Assembly: GCA_963783145.1 (NCBI GenBank)
Contig: CAWAMM010000009.1
Span: forward strand, 124,001 to 188,000
Direction of reading: 5' to 3'
Length of the DNA stretch: 64,000 bases
Source: DATGKG01 sp963783145
GTDB taxonomy: Bacteria; Desulfobacterota; Binatia; Binatales; Binataceae
In this document: positions 51,568 through 60,698 of the stretch, piece by piece
How the letters are laid out: the number at the start of each line of letters is the position of its first letter
Numbering within the stretch: the first letter of the stretch is position 1
Made by a program: the position numbers and the translations under genes
Notes under the pieces: model-generated
What the model saw: only the letters and a program-made list of their open reading frames with translations
Databases searched by the model: none
What the model was told of the DNA's origin: nothing

Positions 51568-51876
51568 TTATTTTGTCGGACGTTCGACCATATTTCCCCG
51601 AATCGAGGCGCTCGAGCCCGGGCAGCTATAGGTCCCCACCGGTGACTCCCAAAGCGCATAGCATAAGTCGCCCCGTCCGGTGCCGAGGAGGACGACCTCG
51701 GCGAAATAGCTGCCGTCCATCGCCGGTCCGATAGTATGCGACCGGAGGATCGTCCAATTGGGCATTTGGTTGACGGTTTCACTTGCCGCGCCGAGCGATT
51801 GAAACCCGCAAATCGCCAGATCGATATAACAGGCGAGTAGCACGGCCATTAGCGGTTTAAGCTTAACGATTTTCAT
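51568..51876 (-). CDS. Small exported hypothetical protein
   Basis: A 102-residue frame with a plausible signal peptide (KIVKLKPLMAVLLACYIDLAICGFQSLGAAS) and a short mature part with two cysteines (GDLCYALWES; TYSCPGSSAS). I do not recognise it. A longer overlapping frame on the same strand lacks a signal and is less likely. The flanking spacers (51418-51567 and 51877-52084) show nothing clear. Confidence 0.45.
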   Translation of the reverse strand: MKIVKLKPLMAVLLACYIDLAICGFQSLGAASETVNQMPNWTILRSHTIGPAMDGSYFAEVVLLGTGRGDLCYALWESPVGTYSCPGSSASIRGNMVERPTK

Positions 51877-52084
51877 ACACTCCCCACCGACTTACGCTCG
51901 TTCGGTCGATTCTCTCGATGGCAGCAATAGTCGCGCCATTGATGAAGCGATCGCACACGGTCCCGTCGTTGGCCCTTCATACAAAGTTGAGGAGGTCTAA
52001 TCTGTCCGTAGATGCGCGGCTACGGCGCGGGTCGGGCCGGCCGTGAATAGTCCGACCGTCACTTTGATGACGGCCGTGAGCGAT

Positions 52085-52690
52085 CTACAGCCCGTCCAGC
52101 TCGATCTCGCCCGCCGCGATACGCTGGAGGGTTTCCGCATAAAGCTGATGCTCAACCGCCAGCACCCGTTCCGCGAGGCTTTCGGGGGTGTCGTCAGCCT
52201 TCACCGGCACTTTCTTCTGCGCCAGGATGCGGCCCTCGTCGTATTCCGCATCCGCGATATGCACCGTCGCGCCCGATTCCTTCTCGCCTGCCGCGAGGAC
52301 CGCCTCGTGGAGGTGATGCCCGAACATCCCCTGGCCGCCATGCTTCGGCAGCAGCGCGGGGTGGATGTTGAGGACGCGCCCCCGATAACGCGCGAGCGTC
52401 TTGGGCCCCAGCTTCTTCATGTAGCCGGCCAGCACGATGAGGTTCACCCGATGCTTCTCCAATGTGGCGAGAATTGCATCATCGAGGCGAGCGGGGTCTG
52501 GGTGAATGTGCGAGCTCAGGTGGAAGGCCGGTACGCGCGCGGCCATCGCGCGATCGAGCACCATCGCATCGGAGTTGTTGCTGATGACGACGCATGGCTC
52601 GGCCTCGAGGCGGCCGTCGCGGCACGCATCGAGGATCGCCTGCACGTTGCTCCCTCCATGCGAGGCGAGAAATCCCAGTCGCAGCTTCAT
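52085..52690 (-). CDS. purN: Phosphoribosylglycinamide formyltransferase
   Basis: PurN (201 residues, start MKLRLGFLASHGGSN) transfers formyl from 10-formyl-THF to GAR in purine synthesis. Motifs are ASHGGSNVQAILDAC, VVISNNSDA, LIVLAGYMKKLG, NIHPALLPKHGGQGMFGHHLHEAVL (catalytic Asn and His) and GATVHIADAEYDEGRIL (catalytic Asp). No other pur gene is near. Confidence 0.95.
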   Translation of the reverse strand: MKLRLGFLASHGGSNVQAILDACRDGRLEAEPCVVISNNSDAMVLDRAMAARVPAFHLSSHIHPDPARLDDAILATLEKHRVNLIVLAGYMKKLGPKTLARYRGRVLNIHPALLPKHGGQGMFGHHLHEAVLAAGEKESGATVHIADAEYDEGRILAQKKVPVKADDTPESLAERVLAVEHQLYAETLQRIAAGEIELDGL

Positions 52691-52767
52691 CGCTCGGATA
52701 TTATGCAATCATCGCGCGCGGGCGCGAAGTAGCCGAGCGAGGGAAACCCTCGCCCGGCCATCTTGAT

Positions 52768-53505
52768 TCAATTGGGGAGCTGGCTATCCAAAACCGGAAT
52801 ATAGCTGGCCGACGGAACCAGACTACCGCCGAGGCTGCAAGTGTTGGTGGTTCCCAGAAGCTGGAACCTGCCATGAAATACCGGACACGTGCATACCGCG
52901 TCACCGGACTTTTTCATTTTGCAGGGCGCCGTCATACAGGCCGCATACGGACCGTTACAGGCCGTGATCGAGTCGGAACCTGCGGCGATAGCAGCAAGAA
53001 TTTCCGCTCTCGAGTCGGAATCGTAGGTCGAAATGACGTTGGCGCCTGGAATCAGCTTTCCCTTGGTCAGATCCGCGCAGACCGGCGCGGTGTCGGGAGT
53101 GGTGCATTGCGAGCCATCGGCACCGCAGGTCTCAAGCGTATCGAGATACACGTTGTAATTGAGAATCGCGGTGATGAGCACATAGCTGGTGGAGGTTGCG
53201 ACGGTGCAAGTGCAGTTGGCGTAGGTTCCGTTCTTGGTCAAGGTGCACGGAAGTGGATCGGCGCCGGAATGAAAACAAAGCGCGAATTGTTCGGTGCATG
53301 GAACCATGTACGATATCCCCAGGATCGTGTCGCGAAACGCGGGCCCGAAGTTCGTGGTCCAGTGCGCCGAGTCGTACCAGTAATTAATGTTATTCGGGAC
53401 AAAATGGTGCGCGGTTTCAGCTCTTGCCGCTCCGGTTCCGGCCCCCAATACCATCAACAGCATCGCCGCCGCTACCCAGTTTTGCGTTCGTCTTGCGGTA
53501 ACCAT
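52768..53505 (-). CDS. Exported Cys-rich hypothetical protein with internal repeat
   Basis: A 245-residue protein starting MVTARRTQNWVAAAMLL, with GGGGAGA six bases upstream and a signal peptide ending near GAARAE. The mature chain is cysteine-rich. Two segments are alike: LCFHSGADPLPCTLTKNGTYANCTCTV and ACMTAPCKMKKSGDAVCTCPV, sharing C..C-x-(L/M)-x-K-x-G-x-x-(A)-x-CTC. It is probably a disulfide-rich periplasmic or secreted protein. Function unknown. Confidence 0.65.
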   Translation of the reverse strand: MVTARRTQNWVAAAMLLMVLGAGTGAARAETAHHFVPNNINYWYDSAHWTTNFGPAFRDTILGISYMVPCTEQFALCFHSGADPLPCTLTKNGTYANCTCTVATSTSYVLITAILNYNVYLDTLETCGADGSQCTTPDTAPVCADLTKGKLIPGANVISTYDSDSRAEILAAIAAGSDSITACNGPYAACMTAPCKMKKSGDAVCTCPVFHGRFQLLGTTNTCSLGGSLVPSASYIPVLDSQLPN

Positions 53506-53837
53506 CTTTTCTCCCCTTGAGGATCCATTTGAATCCAAGCAATCTGCTGTCGCTGACTCTATGCACAAAATAGCAGGAACCATGTTTTAACTGCTATGGA
53601 ATGCATTTTTACGCAACGGCGTCTTATCCTCTATCAAGGTCGTTGCAGCTCCGCCAAGCCACATATCGGACTCCTTGGCTTTTCTGACGCACGGCTCGGC
53701 TTCGAGGCATCAGTCGCGCCGGCTCAAGCCGCATCCCTTCACGGATCGTTTGACCGCGGAATCCCATCGATGAAAAAGTCCTCGCGCGCGGTCGCCGGCT
53801 GGTTGGTCGATGGTACGTCATTTGGGGGAGATCGTTT

Positions 53838-55217
53838 TTGAAGCGTGAACGATTACTGCCACTGCTGGTCTTCATTTTAATCCAGGTGGTGCTGTCTTTC
53901 GACGTAGTCTTTCACGATCCGACGATCGGCTACGATGCGCTCTCTCACTTACGCTACGTCGCGACCCTGGCCCAATTCGAACTCCCTGACCGGGATCAGA
54001 CCGTAGAGTTCTTCTCGCCACCGTTACCCTACGTTGTCCCGGCGCTGGTGAAAGCGATCGGCGGAGTATCGCTATGGTGGGCGGGAAAAGCCGGCCAGCT
54101 CATGAACCTGATTTTTTCCATCGCGCTGTGTTGGTGTGTCTTGAAGATCTGCGGCGAGCTCGAGGCGGGTTCGATCCGGCTCCAATTCTGGTCGCTCGCT
54201 TTACTCGCGATCGTGCCGGTCTACTACAAATCCTTCTCGATGGTGCGCGGCGAACCGCTGCTGTCCCTGATGGTGGTCGCGAGCGTGTACTGGACGCTGC
54301 GGGCATATCGCAATGTCCCCCGGCGCCGTGCGGACTTCGCGATCCTCGGCGTGATGCTGGGACTGGCGATTCTGAGCCGGCAGTGGGCCTTTTTAATCTT
54401 CCCGCCGGTGGCCGCCTTCGCGTTGCTGCTTCCGGCTACGAGTCTGAAAGGACGTCTACTGAATTTGAAGCCTTTGCTGATCTCCTTTGCACTGGCGGCG
54501 CTGGTCGGCGGATGGTTCTACCTGAGCCTCAATCTGCGTTTCGGAGACTTTGCGACATTCAGTCGCCAACCCGGGCCGTGGTCCTTGTCAGATCAACCGG
54601 AGCGATTCTACTTCGGGCTGGGCCTCGACTCCGTATTCAGCGATCCGATTCGGCCGGCCTTCGCCGACGAATTTATCCCGACTTTTTATTCGGAGTTCTG
54701 GGGCGATTATCAATGCTACTTCCTCGTCTATGGACGCTACGTGCGAGGGCCCTTCCTATGGGGCGGCCATCTAAAGCAAGCGCTGGACGTGGAGCCAACG
54801 CCATTTTCGTTCAGCACCAATCGATACAGGATTGCCGCCTCGCTCGGACGCGCGCAGGCGCTCGCGATGGTGCCGTCGTTGGTCTTTCTTGGCGGCCTGG
54901 TGATGAGCATCCGCGCAATTGTCGGCCTTGGAGGCGACCATCGCGGATGGGGTCTGCTCGCGATGGTGGTGGTGAGTTCGCTGCTGGGCTATTTGGTCTT
55001 CGCGATTCGCGTCGCGAACTTGGCTACCGGAGAGACGATCAAGGCGACCTATATGCTTCAGGTGGTGCCGTTGCTGGCGATCCTTGGAGGGAGATTCGTC
55101 ATAGCCGTAGAGAACCGGCGGCCGAGACTTTTCCGGGTTCTGGCAGGGTTGCTGACGCTAAGCGGCATCCTCAACGCGCCATTCCTGTTTACGCGCTACA
55201 TAACCGTCCCGTGGTAA
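53838..55217 (+). CDS. GT39-like membrane glycosyltransferase
   Basis: A 459-residue polytopic protein. The start is TTG at 53838, with GGGGGAG seven bases before it. The first periplasmic loop has FHDPTIGYDALSHLRYVATLAQFELPD, with acidic residues typical of GT-C enzymes. About eleven membrane segments follow. It likely uses a polyprenyl-phosphate sugar. It is the third GT-C-type protein within 8 kb (with 47368 and 48596), suggesting an envelope-glycan locus interrupted by other genes. Confidence 0.75.
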   Translation: MKRERLLPLLVFILIQVVLSFDVVFHDPTIGYDALSHLRYVATLAQFELPDRDQTVEFFSPPLPYVVPALVKAIGGVSLWWAGKAGQLMNLIFSIALCWCVLKICGELEAGSIRLQFWSLALLAIVPVYYKSFSMVRGEPLLSLMVVASVYWTLRAYRNVPRRRADFAILGVMLGLAILSRQWAFLIFPPVAAFALLLPATSLKGRLLNLKPLLISFALAALVGGWFYLSLNLRFGDFATFSRQPGPWSLSDQPERFYFGLGLDSVFSDPIRPAFADEFIPTFYSEFWGDYQCYFLVYGRYVRGPFLWGGHLKQALDVEPTPFSFSTNRYRIAASLGRAQALAMVPSLVFLGGLVMSIRAIVGLGGDHRGWGLLAMVVVSSLLGYLVFAIRVANLATGETIKATYMLQVVPLLAILGGRFVIAVENRRPRLFRVLAGLLTLSGILNAPFLFTRYITVPW

Positions 55218-55450
55218 GAAAGAAGCGACCAGAAGTTACGAAGGTAAAACGGCGAGGGTCATCCGCTCTATGGGTGGTCGCACGGCCGGAAGATCTTGCC
55301 TGCATCAGCATCTATTGAGCTGGGCATGATAAAAACCTCCAACTTTGTCCAGCGCCGTTTGGGTGATACAATGCCAAACGAATCTATTTAGAGCTTGCAG
55401 GATTCTCAGCCAGTTGGCCGTAACAGAGAGATTTTTCGGGGAGCTTGCCT

Positions 55451-55945
55451 ATGTTGGAAACTCCAATCGAAGTTTCCGAATCCAATAAAGCGACGCGGGC
55501 TTTCATCTTTGCTCACGGGTATATGCGTGCGCTCGCGGATGCCGAATCGAGCTTGAGCGACGCGCAACGGCGCGAATGGTCGGAGTTTATCAAGCAAGCG
55601 GTTTCGCTGGCGCGCAAAGTGGGACCGCAAGTGCGATCCCTGGTAATCAAATCTCAAGAAGCTGACGAGAACGAAGTGCGAGCGTTTCTGGCCAGAACCG
55701 TCAATATAGCCAATGCAGTCAGGGACATGGCCGCGACTCGCCAGGAGTTGTTGCGCAGACATCCAGAGGCCATAGATTTTTGGTCCGACGCTGCGCAAGC
55801 CGAAATCGACCATCTGAGCGAAACCTTTGACGAAGCTGTAGAGACGATCGCGCTCGGTCTGAGCGCCGATTTTCACCGGGCAATCGAGGCGGCCAGGGCG
55901 GAGGCGGGATTAACCCATGGCAAGCGCAGCGAGCCGGCCGCCTGA
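55451..55945 (+). CDS. Helical protein, putative antitoxin partner of a RelE-like toxin
   Basis: A 164-residue, almost wholly helical acidic protein (MLETPIEVSESNKATRAF start; GGGGAG eight bases upstream). No DNA-binding motif is obvious and I recognise no family. Helices around ALADAESSLSDAQRREWSEFIKQAV and IDFWSDAAQAEIDHLSETFDEAVETIAL could form a bundle. Its last 29 bases overlap the next gene, a RelE-type toxin candidate. Gene order and overlap suggest an antitoxin role, but its size and lack of an HTH or RHH domain are unusual for one. Confidence 0.6.
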   Translation: MLETPIEVSESNKATRAFIFAHGYMRALADAESSLSDAQRREWSEFIKQAVSLARKVGPQVRSLVIKSQEADENEVRAFLARTVNIANAVRDMAATRQELLRRHPEAIDFWSDAAQAEIDHLSETFDEAVETIALGLSADFHRAIEAARAEAGLTHGKRSEPAA

Positions 55946-56279
55946 CGTGATAGAAGCACCGGCGTACTCCAGGGATATCGAGACGCTTCGTGCCAGCCAT
56001 AAACTGGTAGATGATCTGGTTGCTCAAACTTTAGCAACCGAAATCAAACTAGATCCAACATGCGGTTGGCCGATAAGAGGGTGGGACTCGCGAGTTTACA
56101 AGATCCGCATCCCCGATAAGTGCCACAATCGAGGGAAGAGTAACGGATTTCGTTTGATTTACGATTGGAACCCCACAACTAAGACCATCACGCTTCTGCG
56201 ACTCTATACTCACGCGCAAATGGAAGACATTTCATTTGCCGAGATAAAAAAGGCTCGCGAAGGAGCAGACATCAGTTAG
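55917..56279 (+). CDS. RelE/ParE-superfamily toxin-like protein
   Basis: A 120-residue protein; a GTG at 55947 is an alternative start just after the upstream stop. The C-terminal half has the RelE/ParE strand pattern: SRVYKIRIPDKCHNRGKSNGFRLIYDW, then TITLLRLYTHAQMEDIS. The R-x-x-Y and GxxxGFRLIY core are characteristic, and the closing YTHAQMEDIS resembles the YsKsekeDis ending of HigB/RelE proteins. It probably cleaves mRNA on the ribosome. The partner is the helical gene upstream. Confidence 0.7.
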   Translation: MASAASRPPDVIEAPAYSRDIETLRASHKLVDDLVAQTLATEIKLDPTCGWPIRGWDSRVYKIRIPDKCHNRGKSNGFRLIYDWNPTTKTITLLRLYTHAQMEDISFAEIKKAREGADIS

Positions 56280-56403
56280 TCTTTTCTCCAGCGGGCCGTC
56301 TTCGCATTAGCGCTTCGTTGCTTCTTTGACAGCTTCGCGGCTCGCGCCTTCCCCGCCTCTTGAATTTGCCCTCGCGTTCGAGGCGATAAGACCGGAGGCG
56401 GCT

Positions 56404-56585
56404 TTATCGCACGGGGCCGGGGCGTTTTGGCGACGGGGATACAGCAAATCCGCGCGCGCCAGGGTGACCTCTGCGCGGCGTCTTCAAAGATGACAGCATC
56501 TCACTGATCGACTGGTTCAGCTTCGGATGCATCAGCGATGGCGCCAATTCGGCCATCGGCGCGAGGACGAAGCGGCGCTGTTCCT
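56404..56585 (-). pseudogene. folK: Detached copy of the folK 3' end
   Basis: On the minus strand this encodes RRFVLAPMAELAPSLMHPKL and onward to a stop, aligning with the last ~55 codons of folK at 58956-59519. Over 34 residues only one differs (Ser for Thr), although about a tenth of the bases differ, mostly silently; one Ser codon is AGT here and TCC in folK. That pattern suggests it came from a diverged working folK, not from decay of a local copy. Upstream of 56585 the similarity ends abruptly. The copy and folK bracket rmuC. The rest of the spacer (56586-56894) shows nothing clear. Confidence 0.8.
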
Positions 56586-56894
56586 CGGGCACTGATTCTC
56601 CCATCGGGCCCTCATAGCTCGCTAGAGCCCCAACCCTCCCTACTTCGCTGCCAGCTTTTTTTGGATTCGTTCCTCGCAAATGAGCACGAACTGAGTGTAT
56701 CGAATAGATACATCGCTAACTCGGGCTCACCTTAAGCTATCAATAGGTCACCTGGAACCTTACTTAAACGCATCTAGAAGCTCGGTCTGTTCAATCAGCA
56801 TGCAGTTAGTCAGAAAGTGATTATTTTTTGCAATTGGGTGCTTCAGAGTGTGGGCTGACCCAAATTCCTAATCTGAGATGGAGAGTACAAGCGA

Positions 56895-58766
56895 ATGTCC
56901 GACATTTTGATCTATCTTCTGGTTAGCTGTTCTGCTTTTGCAGCCCTATTCGGGCTTCTCGCTTTTGTGCGTATCGCGAGGGTACGAGACGGTGCCACGA
57001 GCTTGACGCAGGTTCGAGTCGACGAGATAGTTCGGTCGGAATGTGATCGCTTAAGGGCCGACGGGGCGGATCAAGCTCGTTCCCTGCGACAAGAATTGGG
57101 CGAAGGGATTCGTGGAGTCCAAACTGCGACACTCCAAGCTTTTGGTGAACTAGGCAAGCATTTCGGCGATCAGGTTAAGGAATTTGGTAACAAGCTTGAC
57201 GTCGGCATCGCGGCTGTCGATGGCCGTGCGGGCGCGATCGGAACGAAGTTGGATCAGGTGTTGGGCCGCATGTTTGACGAGGCGCAGCGCGGGCGAGAAA
57301 GTTTGCAACAGACCATAGAAGCTAGGCTTGATGACTCAGGTCAAAAGGCGATCACCGCAGCGCGAGAACTTCGCGAGGAGGTATCGCACTCGGTCCGGAC
57401 TTTACAAGAATCGCTCATGACCTTTCTTGGAGAACAGCGAGCATCTGAGGTTGAGCAGTTTGAACGCTTTGCAAAGCGTTTGACCGATAGCCTCGTGTCT
57501 ATAGATGGGTTGCTGCATCGCGGTCTCGTTGACATGGCTGAAACCGGAGACGCGCGGCATCAGGCTATGTTGCTAACGCTTGATACGCGAACGACGGAGC
57601 TGACGAACGCCAGTTCTGAAACGGCTCGAACGCTGCGAGGCGATCTGACGACCAGTTTTAAGGACCTAGCTTCAGGTCTAAACGTTACCTTTACTCAACT
57701 GGGGGCTCATCAAAAAGAGCGCCTCGAGAATCTAACCGAAGCGCTCAGCGTCCTGACCGAAAGCCATACCAAAGACCAGGAGGCGTTACGTAACGCCGTC
57801 GAAGGCCGCCTGGATGCGATCAGAACAGAAAGCGCTGCGAAACTCGAGCAGATGCGCCAGACCGTGGATGAGAAGTTGCAATCAACTCTTGAAAAACGTC
57901 TTGGCGAGTCATTCAAGATCGTAAGTGAGCAGCTCGAGCGTGTCTACCAAGGGGTTGGCGAGATGCAGTCACTAGCCGCAGGCGTGGGGGATCTCAAACG
58001 GGTGCTGTCTAACGTTAAAGTCCGCGGTAACTTGGGGGAAATTCAGCTGGGTAATCTCCTCGAACAGTTTCTCGCACCTGAACAGTATACTTCTAATGAG
58101 CAGACCAAGGATGGCAGCCTTGAGCGAGTTGATTTTGCGATTCGAATGCCCGGAGGCGAGGACGGCAAAGAGGTCCTGTTGCCTATCGATGCTAAGTTCC
58201 CTCAGGAAGACTTCGAGCGGTTCGTGATTGCGACTGAGAACGGAGATTCTGTAGGGGTGGAGGCGGCGTTGAGTGGGCTCGAATCACGTCTGAAGGGATG
58301 CGCAAAATCAATTAAGGACAAATATGTAAATCCACCCCGCACAACGGACTTTGCCATATTGTTCCTCCCGACCGAGAGCCTCTATGCTGAGGTATTGCGG
58401 CGTCCGGGTCTCTTCGAACACCTACAGCGGGAGTACCATGTAACTCTTGCCGGACCTACGACTTTAGCGGCCATCTTGAATGGTCTTCAAATGGGCTTTC
58501 GCTCTCTGGCAATCGCAAAGCGCACGAGCGAAGTTTGGCAGATCCTCGGTGCCATAAGATCCGAGTTTGGGAAATATGGCGATGTCGTAGACCGCCTTCG
58601 CAACCAACTGAACACGGCCGTGAACACCATCGATAATTTGGGTACTCGCACTCGCGCGATGAATCGCAAGTTACGTGAGGTTGAAGTGCTCCCGGATGCG
58701 GCAGCACAGAGGGTCCTCGTCCTCGATGTGTATGACGATACGTCGGAGAAACGTCCGGCAGCGTAA
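56895..58766 (+). CDS. rmuC: DNA recombination protein RmuC
   Basis: A 623-residue RmuC, longer than the usual ~480 because of an extended coiled-coil. An N-terminal membrane anchor (ILIYLLVSCSAFAALFGLLAFV) precedes ~320 residues of coiled coil. The nuclease-like PD-(D/E)xK core is at about 370-480: VRGNLGEIQLGNLLEQF, ERVDFAIRMPGG and LPIDAKFPQEDFERF (Glu, Asp, Asp-x-Lys). A helical end follows (TLAAILNGLQMGFRSLAIAKRTSEVWQIL). RmuC limits inversions at short repeats. Base composition appears lower in GC than the flanking housekeeping genes. It lies between two folK 3' ends. Confidence 0.93.
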   Translation: MSDILIYLLVSCSAFAALFGLLAFVRIARVRDGATSLTQVRVDEIVRSECDRLRADGADQARSLRQELGEGIRGVQTATLQAFGELGKHFGDQVKEFGNKLDVGIAAVDGRAGAIGTKLDQVLGRMFDEAQRGRESLQQTIEARLDDSGQKAITAARELREEVSHSVRTLQESLMTFLGEQRASEVEQFERFAKRLTDSLVSIDGLLHRGLVDMAETGDARHQAMLLTLDTRTTELTNASSETARTLRGDLTTSFKDLASGLNVTFTQLGAHQKERLENLTEALSVLTESHTKDQEALRNAVEGRLDAIRTESAAKLEQMRQTVDEKLQSTLEKRLGESFKIVSEQLERVYQGVGEMQSLAAGVGDLKRVLSNVKVRGNLGEIQLGNLLEQFLAPEQYTSNEQTKDGSLERVDFAIRMPGGEDGKEVLLPIDAKFPQEDFERFVIATENGDSVGVEAALSGLESRLKGCAKSIKDKYVNPPRTTDFAILFLPTESLYAEVLRRPGLFEHLQREYHVTLAGPTTLAAILNGLQMGFRSLAIAKRTSEVWQILGAIRSEFGKYGDVVDRLRNQLNTAVNTIDNLGTRTRAMNRKLREVEVLPDAAAQRVLVLDVYDDTSEKRPAA

Positions 58767-58799
58767 AAGCCACGAGACCTGAGAATGCCGCGTGGCTTT
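58766..58799 (+). terminator. Hairpin after rmuC, possible terminator
   Basis: AAAGCCACG (58766-58774) pairs with CGTGGCTTT (58791-58799), a 9-bp stem with a 16-nt loop starting at the rmuC stop codon. Only TTTG follows, so termination strength is doubtful. Confidence 0.45.
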
Positions 58800-58955
58800 G
58801 CACTTGGGGCAAAGGCTCCATCCGCCGAGAAAATGCGCTAGCGAGTTTCACGCATGTCACGCCTCCGCCGTTGAGCTCGGCCAACAGCTTACTGAGCCCG
58901 ATTATCAATCGGCAGATGCCGCGGGAGTCCGAGACGTGAGGCGGATATGAAGCAC

Positions 58956-59519
58956 CTATCGCACCGGGACGGGGCGTTTGGGAGGAGGAGGGCGCAGCAG
59001 GTCGGCGCGCGCGAGGGAGACCCGATGCGGAGTCTTCAAGGAAGACAGCATCTCGGAGATCGATTGGTTGAGCTTCGGATGCATCAGCGTCGGCGCCAAC
59101 TCGGCCATCGGGGCGAGGACGAAGCGGCGCTCCTGCAGGCGCGGATGCGGCACCGTCAGCGCGCGCGTGTTGATCACTTCCTTGTCGAAGAACAGCAGAT
59201 CCAGATCGATGATGCGCGGCTTGTATTTTCCGCGCAGCGGCTTGCGGCCTTTGAACGGCTTGCGGCCCATCCCGCGCTCGATGGTGAGCAGCCGCTTCAT
59301 CAGCTCTTCGGGCGTGATTTCAGTATCAACCTCGATCACGCCGTTGAGAAACGGCCACTTGAGCATCAACTCGTCGCCGACCGGTTCGGTCTCGTAGATC
59401 GAGGATTGGCGCACGACGCGCGTACCGGGGATGGCAGCGATCTTTTGGATCGCCTCCCGGTAATTACCGGCTCGGTCGCCGAGGTTACTGCCGATTCCGA
59501 TGAAAGCCCTATGGGGCAT
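58956..59519 (-). CDS. folK: 6-hydroxymethyl-dihydropterin pyrophosphokinase
   Basis: FolK (187 residues) transfers pyrophosphate from ATP to the pterin in folate synthesis. Motifs: FIGIGSNLGDR (about 5-15), SSIYETEPVG, WPFLNGVIEVDTEITPEELM, and the signature KPRIIDLDLLFFDKEV with VPHPRLQERRFVLAPMAELAP. It begins 9 bp after the dapL stop, forming a two-gene operon. Its 3' end is duplicated at 56404-56585. Confidence 0.95.
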   Translation of the reverse strand: MPHRAFIGIGSNLGDRAGNYREAIQKIAAIPGTRVVRQSSIYETEPVGDELMLKWPFLNGVIEVDTEITPEELMKRLLTIERGMGRKPFKGRKPLRGKYKPRIIDLDLLFFDKEVINTRALTVPHPRLQERRFVLAPMAELAPTLMHPKLNQSISEMLSSLKTPHRVSLARADLLRPPPPKRPVPVR

Positions 59520-59528
59520 CCGTTGACG

Positions 59529-60698
59529 TTACAGCCTGAGCGCTTTAATTCGTTCAACCGCCTCTTTCAATCGATCGCTCGACACCGTCAATGAGAATCG
59601 AACGAAACCTTCACCACCCTTGCCGAATCCGGAGCCGGGAGTGATCGCCACTCCGGCCTCTTTCAGCACGCGCTCAGTGAACGAGACCGAGGTGTATCCC
59701 TTGGGGACCTCGGCCCAGACGTAGAATGTGGCGCGCGGCAGCTCGCATGCGAGACCCATCGCGCGCAGTGCGCCAACCAGCAGGTCGCGGCGCTCTTTGT
59801 AGATGGCGCAGTAGGCTGCAAGCTGGTCGCCATCGCCACCTTCGAGCGCCGTGATCGATCCTTCCTGGATCGCCTGCGGGACGCCCGAATCCATGTTGGT
59901 TTTGACTTTTCCGAGAGCGCCGACCAGCGCTGCATTGCCGACCGCGAAGGCGGCACGCCATCCGGTCATCGAGAAGGTCTTCGACAACGAATGGAAATCG
60001 ACCGCGCATTCGCGGGCGCCGTCGACCTCGAAAATGCTCGGGGCTTTATAGCCGTCGTACGCGATTTCCGAATACGCATTGTCATGCGCAAGGATGATGT
60101 TGTGCTTGAGGCAAAAGGCGACCGCATCTTTGTAGAATCCCAGTTCGACGGTCGCGCCGGTGGGATTGTTGGGATAGTTGAGCCATAGCATCTTGGCGCG
60201 GCGCGCGATCTCGGCCGGAATCGCATTCAGGTCGGGCTTGAAGCCATTTTCCTTACGCAGCGTGAGGTAATATGGCTCTCCGCCGTTAAAGACGCATCCG
60301 GAATAATAGACCGGATAGCCGGGGTCGGGGATCAGTGCGATATCGCCGGGATCGACCACCGCGGTCGCGAAATTCGCGATGCCTTCTTTCGATCCAATCA
60401 GCGCGCAGACTTCGGTCTGCGGATTGAATTCGACGCCGAAGCGCCGCTTGTACCATGCCGAAGCCGCCTGCCGGTATTCCAGCAAGCCCTCGTAGTCGGG
60501 ATAACGATGATTCCTGGGCTCATCGGCGGCGTGCTTGATGCTGGAAATGATGTGATTGGGGGTCGGGAGGTCGGGATCGCCGATGCCGAGGCTGATGACA
60601 TCGACGCCTTTGGCGGCGACTTCCTTCTTGAGGCGGTCGAGCTCGGCAAAGAGATAGGGAGGTAAGAGGCCGAGTCTCGCGGCGGTCTTGATCTGCAC
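59529..60698 (-). CDS. dapL: LL-diaminopimelate aminotransferase
   Basis: A 389-residue fold-type I PLP aminotransferase. Features are LLPPYLFAELDRLKKEV, ISLGIGDPDLPTPNHI, LNYPNNPTGA, HDNAYSEIAYDGYKAPS and the PLP-lysine motif SLSKTFSMTGWR. These match DapL, which makes LL-diaminopimelate from tetrahydrodipicolinate in one step. It may instead be a related alanine/aspartate aminotransferase, but the start and the DNAYSEIAYDGYKAPS segment favour DapL. Together with folK on the same strand. Confidence 0.85.
   Translation of the reverse strand: MQIKTAARLGLLPPYLFAELDRLKKEVAAKGVDVISLGIGDPDLPTPNHIISSIKHAADEPRNHRYPDYEGLLEYRQAASAWYKRRFGVEFNPQTEVCALIGSKEGIANFATAVVDPGDIALIPDPGYPVYYSGCVFNGGEPYYLTLRKENGFKPDLNAIPAEIARRAKMLWLNYPNNPTGATVELGFYKDAVAFCLKHNIILAHDNAYSEIAYDGYKAPSIFEVDGARECAVDFHSLSKTFSMTGWRAAFAVGNAALVGALGKVKTNMDSGVPQAIQEGSITALEGGDGDQLAAYCAIYKERRDLLVGALRAMGLACELPRATFYVWAEVPKGYTSVSFTERVLKEAGVAITPGSGFGKGGEGFVRFSLTVSSDRLKEAVERIKALRL

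Noticed and set aside
51456..51782. 108-residue minus-strand frame overlapping the small exported protein
   Set aside because: Lacks a signal peptide; Arg/Ser-rich shadow of the 51568-51876 frame.
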